NCBI GenBank assembly: GCA_035316325.1 | Contig: DATHJB010000107.1 | Coordinates: 1 to 55,472 of the forward strand | Origin: Acidimicrobiales bacterium | GTDB taxonomy: Bacteria; Actinomycetota; Acidimicrobiia; Acidimicrobiales; VFJN01 | Length of the DNA: 55,472 nt | Direction of reading: 5' to 3' | Part shown: one piece after another, positions 9,194-14,690 of the stretch | Position numbering within the stretch: the stretch's first letter is position 1 | Layout: every line of letters starts with the position of its first letter | Position numbers and translations under genes: made by a program | The notes under the pieces: model-generated | Told to the model about the DNA's origin: nothing | Seen by the model: the letters and a program-made list of their open reading frames with translations, nothing else | Database searches by the model: none

Positions 9194-9679
9194 GTGAAGC
9201 GGGTGAAGCGCCGTGCGGCAGATCGGTTCCGGATCAAGCTGCCGTCGAACGAGCAGCTGCTGCTGACCGAGCTCGTCGACCAGCTCCACGACCAGCTGTC
9301 GGGCTCCACCGACGAGCCCCACCTGCGCCGGCTGTTCCCGCCCGCCTACGCCAACGACGCCGAGCGCGACGCCGGCTACCAGGTGCTGACCCGCGACGAG
9401 CTCCTCGAGCGGAAGATGCAGGCGATCGCCGTGGTGCGACGGACGCTCACGGGTGGCGACCTCGACTCCGAGGAGCTGGGCGCCTGGATGACCATCATCA
9501 ACTCGATGCGGCTGGTGCTGGGGACTCGTCTCGACGTCGACGAGGACCCGGTGGTCCCCGACGCCGACGATCCCCTGGCGCTCCCCTACGCCGTGTACGA
9601 GTACCTGGGCGTGCTGCTGTACCAGGTGGTCGAGGCCCTGGGCGACGACCTGCCGCCGCCCACCGCCACGTCGAACTAG
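9194..9679 (+). CDS. DUF2017 family protein
   Basis: 161 residues, soluble and mostly helical, starting at GTG 9194. The order clpS followed by DUF2017 is conserved across Actinobacteria, and the segments LFPPAYANDAERDAGYQVL, LDSEELGAWMTIINSMRLVL and YEYLGVLLYQVVEAL fit that family. Biochemical function is unknown; the context suggests a link with Clp proteolysis. Its TAG stop shares the palindrome CTAG (9676-9679) with the convergent gene's stop, so the two genes overlap by four bases. Confidence 0.85.
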   Translation: MKRVKRRAADRFRIKLPSNEQLLLTELVDQLHDQLSGSTDEPHLRRLFPPAYANDAERDAGYQVLTRDELLERKMQAIAVVRRTLTGGDLDSEELGAWMTIINSMRLVLGTRLDVDEDPVVPDADDPLALPYAVYEYLGVLLYQVVEALGDDLPPPTATSN

Positions 9680-10098
9680 CCGCTCGCGGCTGCGGCCGGG
9701 TCGGCTGGTGCCTGTCCGGGGACCGCGTCCTTGAGGCACTCCACGGCCTCGTTGAAGGGCGCGTCCTGCTCCGCCTGGGACGTGTCGGCCGTCAGCATCG
9801 TCATCTCCTGGCCCTCGTAGCCCCAGGCGAAGTCGTTCCAGACGAGCACCCGCTGGTCGGCGCAGGTCAGCGTCACCGGCCGGGGGACGACCATCTCCTC
9901 GCCCCGGCTGCAGGCCTCGCCGAACGTGATCGGGTCGATCACCAGGCCCGGCCCGAACACCTCTTCGCAGGGCGAGATCCCGTCGGGCAGCGGGACCGTC
10001 TTGGAGAGCTCTTCCTCGCCTCCGCCCCGGGAGCAGCCGGCGACGGCGACGACCGCTGCACAGAGGACGATCCCCACCCGACTACCGGCCCGCGTCAT
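9676..10098 (-). CDS. Putative lipoprotein of unknown function
   Basis: 140 residues. Signal peptide with lipobox VVAVAGCS (Cys about residue 22), then an acidic linker and a small domain with four further Cys residues (PCEEVFG, EACSRG, LTCADQ, VECLKD) that could form two disulphides outside the cell. This Cys layout and the GISPCEEVFG segment are reminiscent of actinobacterial DUF3558-type lipoproteins, but I cannot confirm membership. ATG 10098 is preceded by TAAGCT with a 9-base gap, the leaderless pattern of this genome. Confidence 0.75.
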   Translation of the reverse strand: MTRAGSRVGIVLCAAVVAVAGCSRGGGEEELSKTVPLPDGISPCEEVFGPGLVIDPITFGEACSRGEEMVVPRPVTLTCADQRVLVWNDFAWGYEGQEMTMLTADTSQAEQDAPFNEAVECLKDAVPGQAPADPAAAASG

Positions 10099-10107
10099 AG
10101 GGCGGGA

Positions 10108-10113
10108 AGCTTA
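10108..10113 (-). promoter_or_regulatory. -10 hexamer TAAGCT, leaderless-type
   Basis: Minus-strand TAAGCT ends 9 bases before the ATG at 10098 of the lipoprotein gene. Confidence 0.5.
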
Positions 10114-10151
10114 GAGCGTGGAAGCCGGTTTGGGCCGGTGGGACGGTTTGC

Positions 10152-10157
10152 TACTGT
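10152..10157 (+). promoter_or_regulatory. -10 hexamer TACTGT before the tRNA cluster
   Basis: TACTGT lies 28 bases upstream of tRNA-Glu, a spacing suited to a short 5' leader removed by RNase P. TTGGGC at 10130-10135 is a weak -35 candidate 16 bases upstream. Confidence 0.4.
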
Positions 10158-10185
10158 GTGCCCTCGCTCCTGCGGGGGATACCTG

Positions 10186-10258
10186 GCCCCCATCGTCCAG
10201 TGGCCTAGGACACCACCCTTTCAAGGTGGCGACACGGGTTCGAATCCCGTTGGGGGTG
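10186..10258 (+). tRNA. tRNA-Glu (anticodon TTC)
   Basis: 73 bases fold as a cloverleaf: acceptor GCCCCCA with TGGGGGT (terminal G-U), anticodon loop CTTTCAA within CCACC/GGTGG, and a normal T arm with loop TTCGAAT. The 3' CCA is not encoded, consistent with the CCA-adding enzyme gene in this window. Confidence 0.96.
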
Positions 10259-10276
10259 CGTAGAAAACAAGATCGT

Positions 10277-10351
10277 GGTCCCGTGGTGCAGTTTGGAGTG
10301 CACGCCGGCCTGTCAAGCCGGAGGTCGCGGGTTCAAATCCCGTCGGGACCG
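10277..10351 (+). tRNA. tRNA-Asp (anticodon GTC)
   Basis: 75 bases: acceptor GGTCCCG with CGGGACC, anticodon loop CTGTCAA, T arm with loop TTCAAAT, discriminator G. CCA is not encoded. It begins 18 bases after tRNA-Glu. Confidence 0.96.
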
Positions 10352-10357
10352 CCACCA

Positions 10358-10385
10358 CCGCTACCGCCCTCCGGGGCGGTAGCGG
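10358..10385 (+). terminator. Hairpin between tRNA-Asp and tRNA-Phe
   Basis: CCGCTACCGCC (10358-10368) and GGCGGTAGCGG (10375-10385) form a perfect 11-bp stem with a 6-base loop. It ends 3 bases before tRNA-Phe, so it may attenuate or serve as a processing site instead of fully terminating. Confidence 0.5.
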
Positions 10386-10388
10386 CAC

Positions 10389-10461
10389 GGTCGGGTAGCT
10401 CAGTTGGCAGAGCGTCCGCCTGAAAAGCGGAAGGTCACCGGATCGACGCCGGTCCCGACCA
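10389..10461 (+). tRNA. tRNA-Phe (anticodon GAA), island attachment site
   Basis: 73 bases: acceptor GGTCGGG with CCCGACC, anticodon loop CTGAAAA in TCCGC/GCGGA, discriminator A. The T loop reads ATCGACG, so position 54 is A where nearly all bacterial elongator tRNAs have U. From base 10427 to 10462 the sequence is repeated exactly at 13868-13903, and the last part again at 14434-14462, so this gene served as an integration site. Confidence 0.93.
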
Positions 10462-10462
10462 C
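10427..10462 (+). repeat. Attachment-site repeat copy A (tRNA-Phe 3' half)
   Basis: 36 bases from the anticodon stem to just past the discriminator are identical to 13868-13903 (copy B). Copy A lies in the intact tRNA-Phe and is the left boundary of island I. Confidence 0.85.
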
Positions 10463-10466
10463 TCAG

Positions 10467-10493
10467 ATGACCAGGCCAAAAAGCCTGGTCATC
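10467..10493 (+). terminator. Terminator hairpin of the tRNA-Phe gene
   Basis: GATGACCAGG (10467-10476) pairs with CCTGGTCATC (10484-10493). The two downstream att copies have the same stem with a different loop region (GATGACCAGGG/CCCTGGTCATC). Confidence 0.7.
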
Positions 10494-10570
10494 GCCAGTT
10501 TTCGGCCATCTGCCGTGCGGACAGGCGTTGCCCCCAGCGGCCACGGATTGCCCCCTCCTGACGGGCGTTC

Positions 10571-10586
10571 GTTGCACGTTCGCCGC
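10571..10586 (+). repeat. 16-base repeat inside the left end of island I
   Basis: GTTGCACGTTCGCCGC occurs here and at 13801-13816, near both inner ends of island I. It could be an integrase arm site or a relic of duplication. Confidence 0.55.
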
Positions 10587-10649
10587 GCGACAGCGTGAGC
10601 CACAGCGCCATTCGACCGCTACGCAGCGCGATGCGGCCACAATGAAGGC

Positions 10650-11798
10650 GTGGTGGTGCGCGTCGAGGTCAACCCGCGGTTGATTACGTGGGCGCGCCAC
10701 CGGTCCGGTGTAGAGCCTGCTGACCTCCGCCGGAAGTTCCCGAAGCTCGACGAGTGGGAACGGGGCGAGTCCAGGCCCACGCTTAGGCAGCTCGAAGGAC
10801 TTGCGAAAGCCACCCACACACCGGTGGGGTTCCTCTTCCTGGACCAGCCGCCCGTCGAGGCGGTGCCTATCCCCGACTACCGGGCGTTCGGTGACGCGGG
10901 TGTGGAAGCACCGAGCGCGGACCTCCTGGACACGATCTACCAGTGCCAGCAGCGCCAAGAGTGGTACAGGTCTTTCGCTCAAGCCGAGCAAGACATTGCT
11001 TTGCCCTTTGTGGGGTCGCTGTCCGTGTCCACCTCGATCGTGGCTGCCGCTTCCGCGCTCCGGGAAGTCCTGGCCTTCGAGCCCGGTGCTCGCGGATCTA
11101 CTTTCTCCGGTGCTTTCCGCCTGCTAGCTGAAGAGGCAGAGGAGCATGGAATCCTCGTAATGGTGAGCGGGATCGTCGGCAGTAACACACGTCGCAAGCT
11201 CGATCCCGAGGAGTTTCGTGGCTTCGCACTCGTCGATCCGCTCGCTCCTCTGGTGTTCGTGAACGGAGCGGACACCAAGGCAGCGCAGACCTTTACGTTG
11301 GCTCACGAATTAGCTCACATCTGGATTGGCGAGACCGCGCTTTCTGATGCAGATGTACTAGGCGAGGCACCCCAGAACATCGAACAGTGGTGCAACCGAG
11401 TAGCGGCGGAGTTTCTCGTGCCAATCGAGACCGTCTCTCGGCTATACAACCCGAACACCGAGCTGACTCCAGAACTCGACCGCCTCGCCAAGTGGTTCAA
11501 GGTCAGCACCCTTGTGATACTACGGCGCCTCTACGAGGGGGGATTCCTGAAGTGGGATTCCTACCGCAAGGCCTACCAGGCGGAGCTGGCGAGAGTCCTG
11601 GAACTCATGACAGGGCGCGAAGCCAGTGGAGGGGACTTCTACAACACTCAGCCCGTCCGCCTCAGTAAACGTTTTACCCGAGCCCTCGTCAGTAGCACCC
11701 TCGCCGGGCGGACGCTCTACACGGACGCGTTCGAAATGCTGGGGTTCCGGAAGCTCTCGACATTCAACGAGCTGGCGAGCCGCCTGGGAGTCCGTTGA
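10650..11798 (+). CDS. XRE-HTH and ImmA/IrrE-family metallopeptidase
   Basis: 382 residues. An N-terminal HTH-like segment (ITWARHRSGVEPADLRRKFP, then WERGESRPTLRQLEGLAKA, about residues 10-50) precedes an ImmA/IrrE zinc-peptidase domain with catalytic HELAH at residues 219-223 and a downstream AAEFLVP helix supplying the third ligand region. Proteins of this COG2856 type cleave or antagonise a partner regulator or act as the antitoxin-like half of paired modules. The stop overlaps the ATG of the DUF4411 gene (TGATG), so the two are one unit. The gene lies in a tRNA-Phe island and its base composition is less GC-rich than the chromosomal neighbours. GTG 10650 is the assumed start. Confidence 0.88.
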   Translation: MVVRVEVNPRLITWARHRSGVEPADLRRKFPKLDEWERGESRPTLRQLEGLAKATHTPVGFLFLDQPPVEAVPIPDYRAFGDAGVEAPSADLLDTIYQCQQRQEWYRSFAQAEQDIALPFVGSLSVSTSIVAAASALREVLAFEPGARGSTFSGAFRLLAEEAEEHGILVMVSGIVGSNTRRKLDPEEFRGFALVDPLAPLVFVNGADTKAAQTFTLAHELAHIWIGETALSDADVLGEAPQNIEQWCNRVAAEFLVPIETVSRLYNPNTELTPELDRLAKWFKVSTLVILRRLYEGGFLKWDSYRKAYQAELARVLELMTGREASGGDFYNTQPVRLSKRFTRALVSSTLAGRTLYTDAFEMLGFRKLSTFNELASRLGVR

Positions 11799-12286
11799 TG
11801 GCGTATCTCCTCGATACGGATGTCTTCATCCAGGCGAAGAACCTTCACTATGGCTTCGACTTTTGCCCTGGCTTCTGGGACTGGATCGACGACCAGTTCG
11901 CCAAGCACGACGTGTTCAGCATCGAGAAGGTCAAGGACGAGCTAGTAGCGGGAGGCGACGATCTGGCGACGTGGGCCAAGAATCGGTTGTCTGGATTCTT
12001 TGTTGCACCGAGCACACAAGACCTTGCCAGCCTTCGCGCAGTAAGCACCTGGGCAAACGGAGCTGGGTACGAGCCGGCTGCTGTGAGCATCTTCCTTCAA
12101 GCCGCCGACTACTACCTTGTGGCGCAGGCGCATGCGAGCGGCCATACCGTGGTGACTCATGAGGTTCCTTCGCCGTCCATAAGGAAGCTGAAGATCCCAG
12201 ATGCTTGCATCGGCATGGGCGTTAAGTGCATTACACCCTTCCAGATGCTACGTGTTGAACAGGCACGGTTCGTCTTAGGCACTTAA
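11798..12286 (+). CDS. DUF4411 family protein, PIN-like putative nuclease toxin
   Basis: 162 residues. The N-terminus MAYLLDTDVFIQAKNLHYGF has the acidic LLDTDVFI strand of PIN-like nucleases, and further acidic positions occur in IDDQF, VKDEL, QAADYYLVAQA and VVTHE. This fits DUF4411, which is often found directly downstream of an ImmA-type peptidase as here. The likely role is the toxic ribonuclease half of a toxin-antitoxin or abortive-infection module; this is inference from family and pairing. I chose ATG 11798, overlapping the upstream stop by one base, over the TTG one codon earlier. Confidence 0.82.
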   Translation: MAYLLDTDVFIQAKNLHYGFDFCPGFWDWIDDQFAKHDVFSIEKVKDELVAGGDDLATWAKNRLSGFFVAPSTQDLASLRAVSTWANGAGYEPAAVSIFLQAADYYLVAQAHASGHTVVTHEVPSPSIRKLKIPDACIGMGVKCITPFQMLRVEQARFVLGT

Positions 12287-12589
12287 GGGCCGAGCGGCTG
12301 AATGTTGCACTCAACCTGCGACACCTAACTCTCCGAACGTCCCATCGCCGCCGCCAGCACCCGCTGTGACATCCCGAGCGCCTTGCGGAAATGAGCCACG
12401 CGGCCGCCTCTCCCCTTCCGGGGGTCTGACTGGTTCGACGTCACAACTTCAAGAGTCGCCCCGCTGTCAGGCGTTTCGCAGCACGTTCGCAACGCCCGGG
12501 CATCTCGCCCGCACGAGAACCGCGGCATGACGAGGAAGCGGCCTCGGTCGAAGGAAGTAGATGGTCTCCTGGCGACGCCGGTGCATCGC
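12287..12589. other. Non-coding stretch with a possible HTH gene remnant
   Basis: No intact gene is evident. On the minus strand, 12328-12400 encodes VAHFRKALGMSQRVLAAAMG, which looks like the first helices of an XRE-type regulator, but an in-frame stop at 12325-12327 follows at once. Best read as decayed island DNA between the DUF4411 gene and the integrase remnant. Confidence 0.35.
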
Positions 12590-12740
12590 CACCGCGGCTT
12601 CACCTTCCACGACCGGCGCCACCATCCGAGACCTCATGCTCCGCCTCGGCCACGCCTCCGAAGCCGCCGCCCGCCGCTACCTCCACACCATCGAAGGCCG
12701 CGACGCCGAAATCGCCGCCCCCCTGTCAGGCCTTGCTCAA
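12590..12740 (+). pseudogene. Tyrosine recombinase (integrase) C-terminal remnant
   Basis: One frame encodes GFTFHD (about 12595-12613), the next frame encodes GATIRDLMLRLGHASEAAAR followed by RYLHTIEGRDAEIAA. Together they match the C-terminal catalytic region of actinobacterial tyrosine integrases, where FHDLRHT and about a dozen residues normally join these two parts. The catalytic Arg segment has been deleted with a frameshift, while the later Gly-His and the Tyr nucleophile region remain. The N-terminal part of the enzyme is gone. The enzyme cannot be active, so island I is no longer self-mobile. Confidence 0.72.
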
Positions 12741-12816
12741 GGCGCCCCTCATCAGCACGCCTGCCAGGCGCGGGCACGCCCGACATAGCCTGAACAGCGA
12801 GGAAGCTACGCAGGCC

Positions 12817-12822
12817 TAAGGT
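12817..12822 (+). promoter_or_regulatory. -10 hexamer TAAGGT, leaderless-type
   Basis: TAAGGT ends 8 bases before the GTG at 12831, supporting that start over the TTG at 12822. Confidence 0.5.
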
Positions 12823-12830
12823 TGGCACCA

Positions 12831-13799
12831 GTGACAGCCATCAAGATCGGTCCGTGGCGCCGCGAGCTGGTCAAGCTTCTAAGCGATCCCTCATCTACGG
12901 GCTCGTTCGGGCTTCAACTAAACCGAGATCGAGCCTACACCTATCTTCAATTTATCTACGAGAACCAACAGGACAGCCACCGACGAGCTGAACGACATCT
13001 CTTGTTTGCCGTAGTCGTGGTTGGCTTTGTAGAGCTGGCCAGCCGCTCTCAGGTTCAGGAGTTAGACATCCTCGGAATGAGGATTGCCAATATTGGCCTA
13101 CTTATCCGAGTCGCCGTTATCGCATACTGCTGGTTCGTCTCGCACGCATGGCGTGCCAGCGTCGTCGCCGGTAGTCTTGGCTATCGCAAGGCCCAGGTAC
13201 TTAACCTGCTTGGGGTAACGGAATCAAGTCCCGATGAGGTGGGATTTTCCTATTCGGGCATCAACCTTCTGAGCCTGGGTAGCCGAACTGGGCGTATAGC
13301 CCGAGTCGGTGAGGGGATCGGGACGGTCTACCTTCTCAGCATAACCATCGCGGCGGTAATCATCGCTGGTCATGTGACATGGGTAGCGTGGCGAGCCACA
13401 GGTCTAGACCTGTGGCTCGTGCTCGTAGTCATTTTCAGTTCAGTATTGCTGTTCATGGGAATGCTTGACATCTCGTACGCAATCGCCTTCACAAGGCAAG
13501 AGGACCCCGACACTCGCCGCTTCGTTCGATGGTTTTCGACTTATCGTCGACTGCGCCGAGACACCAGACGGCAGGTCCGAGTCACTGGCCAGACTCTGAT
13601 AGACAGATACCAGTCGATGGAGAAGCTTCCATGGTGGGCGCTAGCCCGGAAGTTCGATCGCCTTCGTCGCTATTACCGCGAATACAGCGCTGCGACTCAA
13701 GCTGCAGTTCGCGAGCGTGACGCGGCTGTTCATGAGTTACTTAAGGACGTCGACGACACCGACCACCACACCTCCCAAACACGCCGGGATGGCGCATGA
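12831..13799 (+). CDS. Four-helix membrane protein of unknown function
   Basis: 322 residues. I see four membrane segments: LLFAVVVVGFVELAS (about 60-75), IGLLIRVAVIAYCWFV (about 87-105), a pair-forming helix VYLLSITIAAVIIAGHVTWV (about 167-187) and LVLVVIFSSVLLFMGMLDI (about 195-215). A basic cytoplasmic C-terminal part of about 100 residues follows (RRLRRDTRRQVRV, LRRYYREYSAATQAA) and is probably coiled. No enzyme motif is recognised. It is cargo of island I and downstream of an ImmA/DUF4411 pair, so an effector or immunity role is conceivable but unproven. Codon use is less GC-biased than flanking chromosomal genes. Confidence 0.7.
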   Translation: MTAIKIGPWRRELVKLLSDPSSTGSFGLQLNRDRAYTYLQFIYENQQDSHRRAERHLLFAVVVVGFVELASRSQVQELDILGMRIANIGLLIRVAVIAYCWFVSHAWRASVVAGSLGYRKAQVLNLLGVTESSPDEVGFSYSGINLLSLGSRTGRIARVGEGIGTVYLLSITIAAVIIAGHVTWVAWRATGLDLWLVLVVIFSSVLLFMGMLDISYAIAFTRQEDPDTRRFVRWFSTYRRLRRDTRRQVRVTGQTLIDRYQSMEKLPWWALARKFDRLRRYYREYSAATQAAVRERDAAVHELLKDVDDTDHHTSQTRRDGA

Positions 13800-13800
13800 A

Positions 13801-13816
13801 GTTGCACGTTCGCCGC
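13801..13816 (+). repeat. 16-base repeat inside the right end of island I
   Basis: Second copy of GTTGCACGTTCGCCGC (first at 10571-10586), about 50 bases before att copy B. Confidence 0.55.
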
Positions 13817-13867
13817 ACGCGGCCGGTTCCCATGGTCCCTCATCAGCCCAAAGTCCGGAGCCTGAAA

Positions 13868-13903
13868 GCGGAAGGTCACCGGATCGACGCCGGTCCCGAC
13901 CAC
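13868..13903 (+). repeat. Attachment-site repeat copy B (tRNA-Phe 3' half)
   Basis: Identical over 36 bases to 10427-10462. A slightly altered anticodon-stem region (GTCCGGAGCCTGAAA at 13853-13867) precedes it, so it is a partial tRNA. It marks the boundary between island I and island II. Confidence 0.85.
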
Positions 13904-13905
13904 CA

Positions 13906-13934
13906 GATGACCAGGGTCCACCGCCCTGGTCATC
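13906..13934 (+). terminator. Terminator hairpin next to att copy B
   Basis: GATGACCAGGG (13906-13916) pairs with CCCTGGTCATC (13924-13934), 11-bp stem, 7-base loop, then TTTC. The 35 bases 13904-13938 are identical to 14463-14497. Confidence 0.7.
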
Positions 13935-13959
13935 TTTCATTTCGGGCGGAAAACCCGGG

Positions 13960-14292
13960 CTAGCAGAGCTTGCCGATGTACCACGCGTACTGGATCACCC
14001 AGGTGGACAGGTGGCCCAGATGCGTGTCCCCAGGCCCGACGCAGATGTTCCGGTAGGTGGTTCCCCAGATGTTCCGGGCGTCGATCAGGACATGGGTGTT
14101 GCCGCAGTGGCGGTAGGTCTCGCCCCCGACGAAGCCACATGCCTGGGCTTCCACATCGCCGGACGTCGCCGCGGCGTCGTCGACCACCGCGGACACTTCA
14201 CTTGCCTGAGCGGGCCCACCGACGTCGATCGACGTGATGCTGGCTGCAACGGCGACACCGAGGACTGCAGCAAGGCGCTTCATCTTGTGCAT
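13960..14292 (-). CDS. Small secreted Cys-rich protein (DUF6355-like)
   Basis: 110 residues with a Sec signal peptide (MHKMKRLAAVLGVAVAASI, probable cleavage after AQA near residue 30). The mature part has four Cys (ACGF, RHCGNTH, NICVGPG, and the C-terminal residue KLC), suggesting two disulphides. The ACGF...YRHCGNTHVLI...CVGPGDT pattern resembles small actinobacterial secreted proteins of the DUF6355 type; I am moderately unsure of that name. It is the only gene between att copies B and C and so the sole cargo of island II. The stop codon lies in a GCTAGC palindrome at 13959-13964. Confidence 0.72.
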   Translation of the reverse strand: MHKMKRLAAVLGVAVAASITSIDVGGPAQASEVSAVVDDAAATSGDVEAQACGFVGGETYRHCGNTHVLIDARNIWGTTYRNICVGPGDTHLGHLSTWVIQYAWYIGKLC

Positions 14293-14433
14293 GGCTTCCT
14301 TTCACAGGTTGACACCAGGAGACAGGCAGAGCCCGACATGGACGATGACGGGGTGGAGTCTGCGCGGTGCCTGCTAGCGGGCTGCTAGCGACCTGCTAGC
14401 CCCGGATCTCGCAGTGCGCGGCCAACGGGGAAC
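14293..14433. other. Upstream region of the island II gene
   Basis: No coding sequence is seen. It holds three CTGCTAGC repeats (listed separately) between the start of the secreted-protein gene and att copy C, so it may combine the promoter of that gene with recombination arm sites. Confidence 0.4.
14371..14400. repeat. Three CTGCTAGC iterons at 11-bp spacing
   Basis: CTGCTAGC occurs at 14371-14378, 14382-14389 and 14393-14400, exactly one helical turn apart. Each contains the palindrome GCTAGC. The set is 34 bases before att copy C and about 80-108 bases upstream of the divergent secreted-protein gene, fitting cooperative binding of an integrase, excisionase or regulator. Confidence 0.7.
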
Positions 14434-14462
14434 TCACCGGCTCGACGCCGGTCCCGACCACT
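14434..14462 (+). repeat. Attachment-site repeat copy C (tRNA-Phe 3' end)
   Basis: The tRNA-Phe 3' end recurs here (CACCGGCTCGACGCCGG, then TCCCGACCACT) with C instead of A at the T-loop position 54. It is followed by the same terminator hairpin as copy B. It is the right boundary of the tandem islands and probably the ancestral 3' end of the gene. Confidence 0.82.
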
Positions 14463-14464
14463 CA

Positions 14465-14493
14465 GATGACCAGGGTCCACCGCCCTGGTCATC
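14465..14493 (+). terminator. Terminator hairpin next to att copy C
   Basis: Same 11-bp stem and loop as at 13906-13934, followed by TTTC. Confidence 0.7.
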
Positions 14494-14499
14494 TTTCGT

Positions 14500-14655
14500 C
14501 TACGGGGCTGCGGGTTCCGACGTCGGGGTGGAGCCGGCGCTCTCGGCGCTGTGGAGGTGGAGGCGCTTCGATTTTGCGCGGGCGGCCATCACCTGGAGGG
14601 TGGTGAGGGCACCGCCGACGTAGGTGATCCCCTGGGCGACGCACGCTGCGCACAT
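14500..14655 (-). CDS. Small CxxC protein of unknown function
   Basis: 51 residues, starting MCAACVAQGITYVGGALTT and ending in a Ser/Thr/Pro-rich tail. A Cys-x2-Cys at residues 2-5 precedes a short hydrophobic helix and a basic segment (MAARAKSKRL), a layout seen in other very small actinobacterial membrane-associated proteins beginning with MC-x2-C. The start is supported by TACCGT on the minus strand, 7 bases upstream, the leaderless promoter pattern of this genome. It is divergent from the YibE/F gene with only 35 bases between starts. Function unknown; metal binding or disulphide chemistry is a guess. Confidence 0.5.
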   Translation of the reverse strand: MCAACVAQGITYVGGALTTLQVMAARAKSKRLHLHSAESAGSTPTSEPAAP

Positions 14656-14662
14656 GGCGACG

Positions 14663-14668
14663 ACGGTA
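14663..14668 (-). promoter_or_regulatory. -10 hexamer TACCGT, leaderless-type
   Basis: Ends 7 bases before the ATG at 14655 of the small CxxC protein. Confidence 0.45.
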
Positions 14669-14675
14669 GCTGTTC

Positions 14676-14681
14676 TAACCT
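14676..14681 (+). promoter_or_regulatory. -10 hexamer TAACCT, leaderless-type
   Basis: Ends 9 bases before the ATG at 14691 of the YibE/F gene. Confidence 0.5.
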
Positions 14682-14690
14682 CGGGCCGGC

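Noticed and set aside
10221-10991. A 256-codon minus-strand frame across the tRNA cluster (contains VPTGFEPATSGL)
   Set aside because: This peptide is the well-known artefact of translating tRNA genes on the opposite strand.
11795-11797. TTG start for the DUF4411 gene one codon before the ATG
   Set aside because: The ATG at 11798 gives the common TGATG coupling with the upstream stop and is the stronger start codon.
12325-12603. A 92-codon minus-strand frame with an XRE-like segment
   Set aside because: The HTH-like segment is truncated by a stop immediately after it and the rest is not conserved-looking; kept only as a possible remnant.
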